From: Bacteroides sp. | GTDB taxonomy: Bacteria; Bacteroidota; Bacteroidia; Bacteroidales; Bacteroidaceae | Direction of reading: 5' to 3' | DNA: 64,000 bases | NCBI GenBank assembly: GCA_023665805.1 | Contig: JAMPDJ010000009.1 | Coordinates: forward strand, 37,085-101,084 | In this document: positions 1 to 6,668 of the stretch, one piece after another | How positions within the stretch are numbered: position 1 is the stretch's first letter | How the letters are laid out: every line of letters starts with the position of its first letter | Notes under the pieces: generated by a model | Seen by the model: only the letters and a program-made list of their open reading frames with translations | Databases searched by the model: none | Told to the model about the DNA's origin: nothing | Made by a program: the position numbers and the translations under genes

Positions 1-835
1 CGTCCTCCATTCCGATTGTCTGTGCCGTAGGTTTTGACATGGCATACCACCACATCAGCCCTATGCACACGGCCGCGCATGCGGCTACCGTGCTCCACGC
101 CATGGCATGGCCGCCGAGCATTTCGACCATACTGTAGGTGTGGATGTCATCTCCGAGAAGCCATACCTGGGCACAGGCTACTGAATTGTTGAGCACATGC
201 AACAGGACAGGCAGGAATATGTTGCCCGTCTTCCAATACAACATGCCCAGCAGCACACCCATGGCCGTGGCAAAGAACACTTGGGCAGGATTCATGTGTA
301 TGAGACCGAAGAGCAGCGCACTGACGAAGATGGACTCCGCCACTCCCCTGTTGTGGTGCAGCAGATGTCCCATGATGCCCCATCGGAACAGCATTTCCTC
401 GCCTACAGGAGCCGCCAATGCTATGGCCGCCACGCCCCATGGAGTATCGCAGATAGCCATCATCTGTTCCTCCATAAGGTTGGGTATTGCCATCAACTCG
501 GTCATCAGGTCCAGGGCCACGACACCAAACACGCATCCCAGCATGCCCCATAGATTTTGCTTCCAGGTGGACGACGAGGGGACGTATTGGCTGCGTGAAT
601 ACTGTTTGCGGCGGAATATAGCCAGGCAGGCAAGGCTTATGATCACGTCCGCGACAAACAGGCAGATGGCCATCAGCGAGGCATCGAACATCTGTTCCGG
701 TGTGCCGTCCGCCGTAATGCCATGGCCTTTTATGAGCTGTGCTATCAGCAGTGCCAGTCCTGCTGCGGCCTGCAACAGCAGCATCAGCAGGATGGCCAGC
801 AGCGGTCGTTTCAATACAACGAAAAATCTACCCAT
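1..835 (-). CDS. CPBP-family intramembrane metalloprotease (partial)
   Basis: An open frame reads from ATG at 835 leftward out of the window without a stop, giving 278 codons; the C-terminus is missing. The protein is strongly hydrophobic with several membrane segments. It carries the three CPBP (CAAX protease/bacteriocin-processing, Abi) motifs: GEEMLFRWG (EExxxR), then FGLIHMN (FxxxH), then HVLNN (HxxxN). In this family the glutamates and histidines form the intramembrane active site that cleaves prenylated or small peptide substrates. The substrate of bacterial members is mostly unknown. A Bacteroidetes-type promoter lies upstream at 908-939, so it seems to be transcribed alone, divergently from the SpoU gene. 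The family call is firm; the role is not. Confidence 0.87.
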   Translation of the reverse strand, partial: MGRFFVVLKRPLLAILLMLLLQAAAGLALLIAQLIKGHGITADGTPEQMFDASLMAICLFVADVIISLACLAIFRRKQYSRSQYVPSSSTWKQNLWGMLGCVFGVVALDLMTELMAIPNLMEEQMMAICDTPWGVAAIALAAPVGEEMLFRWGIMGHLLHHNRGVAESIFVSALLFGLIHMNPAQVFFATAMGVLLGMLYWKTGNIFLPVLLHVLNNSVACAQVWLLGDDIHTYSMVEMLGGHAMAWSTVAACAAVCIGLMWWYAMSKPTAQTIGMED

Positions 836-907
836 ATTGTGTACATATTACGTGTCAAGGTTATTGTCGTAATGGGGTGTTGCTGATACACAAATCCCAA
901 CAAAGCA

Positions 908-939
908 CAAAAGTAGACATTTATTGAGAATAATGCAAA
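908..939 (-). promoter_or_regulatory. Bacteroidetes-type promoter for the CPBP gene
   Basis: On the minus strand TTTG (939-936) and TACTTTTG (915-908) are separated by 20 bases, matching the TTTG / TAnnTTTG pattern of the Bacteroidetes primary sigma factor. The predicted leader to ATG 835 is about 65 bases. Confidence 0.6.
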
Positions 940-945
940 GAAATG

Positions 946-976
946 TTGCGCAGTTTTGAGTAATTGCGTAATTTTG
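946..976 (+). promoter_or_regulatory. Candidate promoter for the SpoU methyltransferase gene
   Basis: TTG at 946-948, a 20-base gap, then TAATTTTG at 969-976. Transcription would begin within a few bases of the ATG at 985, so the mRNA would be leaderless or nearly so unless another promoter exists. It lies back to back with the promoter of the CPBP gene. Confidence 0.5.
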
Positions 977-984
977 TATACCTT

Positions 985-1812
985 ATGCAAATATCAGAGA
1001 CCATAACGAGCACGCAGAACCAGAGGATAAAGGCTCTCGTGCAATTGCAGCAGAAGTCGTCATGCCGTCGTTCGCAGCGGCTGTTTGTCGTGGAGGGACG
1101 GCGCGAGCTGGCACACTGCATCTCGCGTGGATACGTGGTGGACACGTTGTTTCTGTGCCCGGACATCTTGCGTGCCGAAGGCGAATACGAGTCACTGATG
1201 GTCTCCATGCCGCGGTGCCGTGCCGTGCAGGTGTCCGCCAACGTCTATGAACGCATTGCCTACCGTGGAGGTACCGAGGGCGTGGTGGCCACAATGCACA
1301 TGAAGGACCATGGTCTTGACACTCTGCCTGTTCCTGTCAGTGGGCATGCACCGTTGTACGTTGTGCTGGAAAGTGTTGAAAAGCCCGGCAACCTTGGTGC
1401 CATACTTCGCAGTGCCGATGCCGCCGGAGTGGATGCTCTGATAGTGTGCGACCCGTTGACGGACTTGTACAACCCAAATCTTATCCGCGCCTCGCTCGGC
1501 GGACTTTTCTCGGTTCCCACCGTTGCTTGCACCAGCGAGGAGTGCATACGATATCTGCATGATCATGGAGTACGTGTCCTCACGGCACAGCTTCAGGACT
1601 CCAGCCTTTATTACGATACCGACATGACCCTTCCCACCGCCATTGTCATGGGCACGGAGTCCACAGGCCTGACCAGGCAGTGGCGCGAGGCTGCCGATGC
1701 TCATATCCGTATCCCGATGCTCGGCATCCTGGACTCTCTGAACGTGTCGGTGTCTGCTGCCATACTGATGTTCGAGGCTGTGAGGCAAAGGCAGGGGAAT
1801 GGCGTAGGGTGA
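985..1812 (+). CDS. TrmH/SpoU-family RNA 2'-O-methyltransferase
   Basis: A 275-residue protein. The N-terminus (ITSTQNQRIKALVQLQ...FVVEGRREL) is the RNA-binding substrate domain typical of RlmB/TrmH-like enzymes. The C-terminal half is the trefoil-knot SPOUT methyltransferase: ESVEKPGNLGAILRSADAAG (motif 1, with the N and R that contact RNA and SAM), MGTESTGL (motif 2) and IPMLGILDSLNVSVSAAI (motif 3, SAM-binding knot). It should methylate a 2'-OH in rRNA or tRNA; the target nucleotide cannot be told. I chose ATG 985 rather than the upstream TTG at 964, because the conserved ITSxxN start lies just after it and the promoter overlaps the longer form. A small hairpin at 1806-1827 overlaps the stop codon and may end the transcript. 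Confidence 0.9.
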   Translation: MQISETITSTQNQRIKALVQLQQKSSCRRSQRLFVVEGRRELAHCISRGYVVDTLFLCPDILRAEGEYESLMVSMPRCRAVQVSANVYERIAYRGGTEGVVATMHMKDHGLDTLPVPVSGHAPLYVVLESVEKPGNLGAILRSADAAGVDALIVCDPLTDLYNPNLIRASLGGLFSVPTVACTSEECIRYLHDHGVRVLTAQLQDSSLYYDTDMTLPTAIVMGTESTGLTRQWREAADAHIRIPMLGILDSLNVSVSAAILMFEAVRQRQGNGVG

Positions 1813-1827
1813 CGGGTGTATCACCCT
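1806..1827 (+). terminator. Small hairpin at the end of the SpoU gene
   Basis: AGGGTGA (1806-1812) pairs perfectly with TCACCCT (1821-1827) and is followed by an AT-rich stretch. The stem includes the TGA stop codon. The U-run is weak, so this is only a candidate terminator. Confidence 0.4.
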
Positions 1828-1894
1828 TATCATATATATAAGGTAGGATGGTCTGTAGGGCACATTCAACTGGTGGTGCGACGTTCAGCCTGAG

Positions 1895-2331
1895 GGCGCG
1901 TTCGACGTATTGGGCTTGTGGGCCTTGGTGATGCTTTGCGCCTGCCGTAGTTTTTGGAGACGTTGGACGAGAAAGACCGCCTGCAAATGCCCGTGTGGAG
2001 AACGTTCCGCTGCTATGCCTCCGTGGTGCGCAACCGCCCGTATCTGATGATGAACCTGTTCAAGGATTCACCTCGGTGGAGCACCTTCGTGCTGATGGCG
2101 ATGGCGGTGCTCAGTTTGTCGGCATTGTTGCTGGCGTGGCCGTTCGCCATGTTCGAGGTGTTCATCTTCCTCATGCTTTTCTGCGTTGGCCTGCTGACAC
2201 CGGCGACCATTACCCTCGCGCTGTGCACCATCACTGAAAACCGAGGCATGGCGGCTGCCCTGCTGGGAGCCGTGCCGTTTTTGTTGGGTAAGAATCCTCA
2301 GTTTTCAACTATAGTATTGTCGGCACCTTGA
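1895..2331 (+). pseudogene. Remnant of a Bcr/CflA-type MFS drug-efflux transporter
   Basis: Two reading frames carry pieces of one MFS transporter. The first (about 1895-1954) reads GAFDVLGLWALVMLCAC, resembling transmembrane helix 6. A frame change near the T-run at 1951 leads to ETLDEKDRLQMPVWRTFRCY, the cytoplasmic loop. That frame then jumps to LFKDSPRWSTFVLMAMAVL, so helices 7-8 seem deleted, and continues through the late helices with the GLLTPATITLALCTITENRG...ALLGAVPFLLG signature of Bcr/CflA proteins. It stops at 2331 inside the palindromic repeat that starts at 2314. The N-terminal half and the last helices are absent. It is clearly non-functional; the exact family is inferred from the residual motifs. 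Confidence 0.75.
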
Positions 2332-2383
2332 CAATACTGTTGTCAAGGGTGCGATGATACTATTGTCAAGGTGCCGACAATAC
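2314..2383. repeat. Palindromic repeat with 23-bp perfect arms
   Basis: Bases 2314-2336 (GTATTGTCGGCACCTTGACA...) are the exact reverse complement of 2361-2383. The loop holds a third, degenerate copy of the right arm (2335-2357, TACTGTTGTCAAGGGTGCGA), in direct orientation and 23 bases before the intact one. The MFS remnant terminates inside the left arm. The arm core TATTGTCGGCACCT(T/C)GAC recurs as an imperfect inverted repeat at 20883-20978. Confidence 0.85.
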
Positions 2384-2469
2384 GGGAACTAAATCTGATT
2401 GCCACGGTGATGCCCTTTTGCCGAGACTGCAATGTAGTGCGCCTCCTTGGGATAAGGGCATGCAAAACG

Positions 2470-2520
2470 CAAAGAGGACGGTCGAATGTTTCTATGTAAA
2501 CATCTCAACCGTCCTCTTTG
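2470..2520. terminator. Nested hairpin downstream of the R-M operon
   Basis: CAAAGAGGACGGT (2470-2482) and ACCGTCCTCTTTG (2508-2520) form a perfect 13-bp stem. Inside it ATGTTT (2486-2491) and AAACAT (2498-2503) form a second stem. It sits about 100 bases beyond the methyltransferase stop codon on the minus strand and is followed in that direction by GCGTTTTGC. A transcription terminator is the simplest reading, but the U-run is poor. Confidence 0.5.
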
Positions 2521-2616
2521 TACCTCTAATCGTGCCGTATTAGAACCAATTTTGGCCGATTTGGATAGGTTGTGGGAAATGCGTCACTGGATTCCAAACC
2601 CAGGAAAACCAATTAA

Positions 2617-4209
2617 TCATCCAAACAAGGATAATTGAGTATAAGTTTTCTGTTCAGGATTAACATAAGTTGCGGAAATATCGAATAATTGATGTACAAT
2701 ACGATTTATTTCACTTAGATTAAAACATCTATACGCAGATATTAATTGCGCTTTTATATCTGAATTAATTTCGCAAATATGTGGAATTCTTAATTTGCGT
2801 ATGACCTGACTCTGCCATCTGGGAAAACCTCCATTCATTTTATTTGAGAGGTTTAATAACTGTTCCTTGACAGCATCAGACATTAAAATTGCCGCAAGCA
2901 AAAGCAATTGTTCTTTATCCTCATAATTAGATGTTATGTAATAGATGTTATGAGAAGGATAATAATTACCATTATCTATAAAAATGTAAGAATTTGCTGA
3001 GATGTCAGGTAGTAATATTTTTGACTTATGTTGTAAATCAGTTTTAACACGGTCTATCAAGGCATACCATTTCCGATTGTTCTTTACAATATGTCTCTGT
3101 TGCAATACAGTTCTATATTGTTCTAAATATGCTTTCGCCTTAGGATATTTGTTGATATCAATGAGACTTCCAAATTTATCATACGGATTAAGCAAATAAA
3201 GTCCGTTGTATTGAAATTTATTTCCTGATAAGTCTTTAGCACATATAATCGGGAGAAGTAATTCCTCTTCAATCATACTCTTTAAGTCCTTAGAAATAAA
3301 AATACGGTCTGCACCCGTAGCGACACCAATACCTATGGAAAAATTTTGTTTCTCTATTGTGGGTAGGTCGGAATACTGGCTTTCCTGAAAAACAGAACTG
3401 AAATCTTTAGAATTAGAATACTTTTTTAATGTATAATATATACTATTATTTAAATCCCCAAGCTTGTCAACGCTAGCGAATTCGATAGCGTTTTGATTAA
3501 CGTCATTTGTTATTACCGATATTACAGGATAGGCAAGGACATTCTCTTCAAATGCGTTAAGTCTTTCCACGTCAATTATTTTCTCCAAATTAAATTTCCT
3601 GCAAATTAGATGACGCAGCTTTTTTCCATATTCATTCTTTAGCCATCTGTTTGAACATATAAAACAATGCTTACCAAATGGTTTTAAGCAATGAAGTGAG
3701 TGTTCATAAAAAATAACATACAGATCACATCGATAATGAAATGTCTTAAATTTAAACTTGTAAATATCTCTTGCATCCGTCGGAATATTCTCATACCTTA
3801 CATAAGGTGGATTCCCAATGACAAAATCAAATTTGTTTTCCCAAGTTGAAAACAGGAAATCCTCGTTTCTTAAATTGCAAGGAGAAAAATCAGGCATGCG
3901 TTCCTTCAGTCGAGTAATACAATCATCATACTTGTTACTATCTATTTCGCACCCAAATACACATTTCTGAAAAACTTCATTGGGATTAAAATTGTATTTT
4001 TTTGCGGACTCTATAACCCTATGTTGTATTTCAAGAAGAAAATCCCCATATCCAAACGACGGCTCTAAAATACAATAGTGTGACAGGTTGATTTCAGAGG
4101 TGTAACCAACCGTATCTAACATAAACTTAACTACCTCATGAGAAGTAAACACATCCCCATGATTCAACCCGTTCGACCGAACTCCATATATTGAATTATT
4201 CGAATTCAT
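2617..4209 (-). CDS. PaeR7I/XhoI-type type II DNA adenine-N6 methyltransferase
   Basis: A 530-residue gamma-class N6-adenine methyltransferase. The SAM-binding motif I (LEPSFGYGDF, about residues 48-57) precedes the catalytic NPPY (133-136). The rest is a target-recognition and C-terminal region like that of M.PaeR7I, which from memory is about the same length. It should methylate the adenine in CTCGAG and protect the chromosome from the partner endonuclease. I chose ATG 4209, which overlaps the endonuclease stop by 14 bases, over the TTG at 4248; the overlap suggests translational coupling. Base composition is strikingly AT-rich compared with the GC-rich neighbours, a sign of lateral transfer. 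The family call is strong because of the partner; the recognition site is inferred from family. Confidence 0.88.
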   Translation of the reverse strand: MNSNNSIYGVRSNGLNHGDVFTSHEVVKFMLDTVGYTSEINLSHYCILEPSFGYGDFLLEIQHRVIESAKKYNFNPNEVFQKCVFGCEIDSNKYDDCITRLKERMPDFSPCNLRNEDFLFSTWENKFDFVIGNPPYVRYENIPTDARDIYKFKFKTFHYRCDLYVIFYEHSLHCLKPFGKHCFICSNRWLKNEYGKKLRHLICRKFNLEKIIDVERLNAFEENVLAYPVISVITNDVNQNAIEFASVDKLGDLNNSIYYTLKKYSNSKDFSSVFQESQYSDLPTIEKQNFSIGIGVATGADRIFISKDLKSMIEEELLLPIICAKDLSGNKFQYNGLYLLNPYDKFGSLIDINKYPKAKAYLEQYRTVLQQRHIVKNNRKWYALIDRVKTDLQHKSKILLPDISANSYIFIDNGNYYPSHNIYYITSNYEDKEQLLLLAAILMSDAVKEQLLNLSNKMNGGFPRWQSQVIRKLRIPHICEINSDIKAQLISAYRCFNLSEINRIVHQLFDISATYVNPEQKTYTQLSLFG

Positions 4210-4900
4210 CCTTGCATCCCAATAAGTATCCCTGTAAAGATTTGACAAATCGTTCGATTGAAATATCTTCTGTCACATTGCCGTATGTGGTAGAATCGGC
4301 CGTCCAGATTAGGCAAGATGAGGTATAAAGTCTTTCAGTCACCAATTTCTCGCACAAAATTCTATAGCGGTCAATATATGATGCGTCTTCAAATTCTGAT
4401 CTAACTGGATAATGATTTGTATAATTTCTAATCGGTGTTGTCGATTTAATATCACGCCCAATTAGCATAAGATAACCTACCCATGGGGTTCCATAAGTTG
4501 GGAATTGCTTCTCTCTATATGCCGTCCAAAAATCTGTTGCATTCCCAATGGCTTCCTCTGTGCGATTATTAAAATTATTTCCATAAGAACCAATTTGAGA
4601 TTTCAGCTCAATAATTGCAATAAGTTTTCCTTTAGGGCTGATAATAAGAAAATCCCAATCTTTAGAAGAACGGTAGTATCCTGGGATATGATTATTTTTG
4701 TCGTAAAGGCACGTTTCGGGAATACCGACCTCTATACAAGCGTCTTTTATAAGCGACAAAAAGCCATCTAACTGCTTGCCACCTACAACAGCTCCGCGGT
4801 TAGATGAATCTCCACTTTTTACCAACTGTTTCTTTTTAGTATTCCAAAAAGCTTTTATGGCCTTTTGTGTGTTTAATTCGATGTTGAATTTCTTTGCCAT
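4196..4900 (-). CDS. PaeR7I/XhoI-family type II restriction endonuclease
   Basis: A 234-residue protein of the XhoI family. Visible family blocks are GAVVGGKQLDGFLSLI (about residues 37-52), the PD-(D/E)xK catalytic core with D83 in DWDFLIIS and E98-L-K100 in IIELKSQIGSYGNNFNNR, and ATDFWTAYREK...PWVGYLMLI. Members cut CTCGAG. ATG 4900 (MAKKFNIEL) is preferred to the TTG at 4927. The gene precedes its methyltransferase in one AT-rich operon. No controller (C) protein gene is visible. The operon sits just downstream of tRNA-Leu, a usual landing place for mobile DNA, but I see no integrase and no duplicated tRNA end. The gene looks intact. Confidence 0.9.
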   Translation of the reverse strand: MAKKFNIELNTQKAIKAFWNTKKKQLVKSGDSSNRGAVVGGKQLDGFLSLIKDACIEVGIPETCLYDKNNHIPGYYRSSKDWDFLIISPKGKLIAIIELKSQIGSYGNNFNNRTEEAIGNATDFWTAYREKQFPTYGTPWVGYLMLIGRDIKSTTPIRNYTNHYPVRSEFEDASYIDRYRILCEKLVTERLYTSSCLIWTADSTTYGNVTEDISIERFVKSLQGYLLGCKDEFE

Positions 4901-4904
4901 ATTG

Positions 4905-4935
4905 CAAAAATAATTATTTAATTTCAATTGCCAAA
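4905..4935 (-). promoter_or_regulatory. Candidate promoter of the R-M operon
   Basis: On the minus strand TTTG (4935-4932), a 19-base gap, then TATTTTTG (4912-4905). Transcription would start at or just before the ATG at 4900, implying a leaderless endonuclease mRNA or a different start. Confidence 0.45.
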
Positions 4936-5005
4936 CATAGAACCGATTCTTATGACAATGTGCTTGAGCTTATCTACTAGTAGGCCAATGAGTTACAGAG
5001 CAATA

Positions 5006-5041
5006 GAAATAGAAAAGAGGACTCTCAAAACGAGAATCCTC
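5006..5041 (-). terminator. Intrinsic terminator of tRNA-Leu
   Basis: Read on the minus strand, GAGGATTCTC (5041-5032), a 5-base loop and GAGAGTCCTC (5026-5017) form a 10-bp stem with one mismatch, followed by a T-rich tract (5016-5006). It starts 8 bases after the tRNA 3' end. Confidence 0.8.
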
Positions 5042-5048
5042 AATTCAG

Positions 5049-5130
5049 TACCCAGAGCCGGGGTCGAACCGGCACACCTTGCGGTATTGGTGTTTGAGAC
5101 CAACGCGTCTACCTATTCCGCCATCTGGGC
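5049..5130 (-). tRNA. tRNA-Leu (anticodon CAA)
   Basis: An 82-nt class II tRNA. The acceptor stem is GCCCAGA (5130-5124) with TCTGGGT, discriminator A at 5049. The anticodon stem TTGGT/ACCAA encloses loop CTCAAAC, giving anticodon CAA. A long variable arm (TACCGCAAGGTGT) and the T arm GCCGG-TTCGACC-CCGGC follow. The CCA end is not encoded, as is common in Bacteroidetes. Confidence 0.95.
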
Positions 5131-5142
5131 CTAATGCGAGTG

Positions 5143-5174
5143 CAAAGGTATGTTTTTTTTTTGTAAAGGCCAAA
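5143..5174 (-). promoter_or_regulatory. Promoter of tRNA-Leu
   Basis: On the minus strand TTTG (5174-5171), a 20-base gap, then TACCTTTG (5150-5143). This is a good match to the Bacteroidetes consensus, 13 bases ahead of the mature tRNA. Confidence 0.7.
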
Positions 5175-5489
5175 TAAAATGGCGAAAATACGTTGCCGTT
5201 GCCATAAATTGTCCAAAATTGGTCGTTAGGATTCAAATGGCCTTGACCTTTTCGTCTATTTCTGCTATGAGCGTTTACGGCAAAGGCGCAAGCAGGCAGA
5301 ATGCCGCTCAGGCGTATGGCCATGGATATAGACAGTCATGTATGCGGAGTTATGGCTTGTTGGACTTGCCAGACGTATTCTGCCGATAGCGTGTCACTTT
5401 CTGAGTTTGCAGGACATGTCAACGTAGTTGTTAAATGTCAGATAAACTATATAAATTTAACAGAATGATAAAAAAAGTGTTGCCGTTCC
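5175..5489. other. Intergenic stretch without a recognisable gene
   Basis: This is the space between the divergent tRNA-Leu and porin promoters. A 79-codon frame (5150-5389, plus) has no recognisable family, no ribosome-binding context and starts inside the tRNA promoter, so I do not call it. I see no hairpin or repeat of note. Confidence 0.5.
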
Positions 5490-5521
5490 TTTGTACGAGT
5501 GCGCATATCTTTGTATCTTTG
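5490..5521 (+). promoter_or_regulatory. Promoter of the porin gene
   Basis: TTTG at 5490-5493, 20 bases, then TATCTTTG at 5514-5521. A second TATCTTTG lies 8 bases upstream at 5506-5513. The leader to ATG 5535 would be short. Confidence 0.65.
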
Positions 5522-5534
5522 GTGTCGTAAATCC

Positions 5535-6626
5535 ATGAAAAGGACACTTATATTACTTGCAGTCGCCTGTGCTTGGGGCATGGGTGTGCGTGGTGCCGGG
5601 GCGGACTCGCTGTCGGTACACGGAGAGCGTTCCTATGAGGGACCTGAGATACGGAGATTCAGTGTGGAAACCCGCATGGGGTGGCAGATGCAGCGTAGCG
5701 CCGGAGTTACGGACGACAATCGCACTGGATTCAGGGGAGAGTATATCAACATGTACCTGTTCGCGCGCCTTTACAAAGGCTTGTCCTTCAAGTGGCGGCA
5801 ACGGTTGAATATCACAAATGAGCGCAATTTCTGGGATTCCACCGACTACATGATGATGCAGTACGAGCCGGACCGGCATTGGCGGATAGCTGCCGGCAAG
5901 CAGGTGGTGGCCATCGGCGGGTATGAATACGACCGTCCAGGCATAGATTTGTACTACAACAGCGAATACTGGAACAACATATCCTGCTATCAGCTGGGTG
6001 CCAGTGTGGCATATACCTTCAACAGCGGAGATTGCCTGACGTTACAGTTCTGCAACAGCCCTTTTCGCAAAGCCATCGGCAGCAACAATACTTACGGTCT
6101 CTCGTTGATGTGGAACGGCACTCACGGCTGTTGGGAAAGCATTTGGTCTTTGAATGCCTTTCAGTGCACCGGTGGACGGTGGATGAGCTACATGGCATTG
6201 GGCAACCGCTTCAATCTGATGTCAGGCGGACGCTTGTGGATGGAAGTTGATTATGTCAATCGTGCCAGCAGCCACCAAACCATTATGTTTAAGGACTGTA
6301 GCGTGGTGGCAGAGTTGAGCGGCCGTCCGCATCCCACAACACGTTTGTTTGCCAAATATACCTACGATACGAACCGTTCCGGCACAGATGCCGACCTGTG
6401 CGTGCTTGACGGCACGGAGATACATGGCATTAGCGGAGGCGTGGAATACGAGCCTTTCAGGCAATATCCCGATGTGTTGCGCCTGTACGGAACTGCGGGC
6501 TACGATATTGGAACCAACTCTAATCCTGACGGTGTGCTGAAGGATGGACTCGTGTGCGTGAATGTGGGTGTCAAGCTCAATCTGGACATACTGCATGGCT
6601 TGCGTTGGGCCTTGAAAAGAAGATAG
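5535..6626 (+). CDS. Outer-membrane porin, phosphate-selective OprO/OprP-like
   Basis: A 363-residue outer-membrane beta-barrel. It has a Sec signal peptide (MKRTLILLAVACAWGMGVRGAGA, cut before DSLSVHG), then alternating aromatic/polar beta-strands. The AAGKQVVAIGGYEYDRPG...YYNSEYWNN segment resembles the OprO/OprP (phosphate-selective porin) family of Bacteroidetes. The C-terminus returns to a strand-like VCVNVGVKLNLDI. It should let small anions or other solutes across the outer membrane; phosphate specificity is assumed from the family and not proven. I used ATG 5535, which begins the signal peptide, rather than the ATG at 5499 upstream of the promoter's -7 box. The gene ends 42 bases before the next and may be co-transcribed with it. 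Confidence 0.78.
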   Translation: MKRTLILLAVACAWGMGVRGAGADSLSVHGERSYEGPEIRRFSVETRMGWQMQRSAGVTDDNRTGFRGEYINMYLFARLYKGLSFKWRQRLNITNERNFWDSTDYMMMQYEPDRHWRIAAGKQVVAIGGYEYDRPGIDLYYNSEYWNNISCYQLGASVAYTFNSGDCLTLQFCNSPFRKAIGSNNTYGLSLMWNGTHGCWESIWSLNAFQCTGGRWMSYMALGNRFNLMSGGRLWMEVDYVNRASSHQTIMFKDCSVVAELSGRPHPTTRLFAKYTYDTNRSGTDADLCVLDGTEIHGISGGVEYEPFRQYPDVLRLYGTAGYDIGTNSNPDGVLKDGLVCVNVGVKLNLDILHGLRWALKRR

Positions 6627-6668
6627 CGATATACCTAACTTATATAAATATAACGATAGCTAAAGAAA

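Noticed and set aside
2520..5130. Tyrosine-integrase island integrated into tRNA-Leu
   Set aside because: The AT-rich R-M pair lies at the tRNA 3' side, but I found no integrase gene and no repeat of the tRNA 3' end on the far side near 2.5 kb.
5150..5389. 79-codon frame as a small gene
   Set aside because: It begins inside the tRNA-Leu promoter, has mixed composition and resembles no known family.
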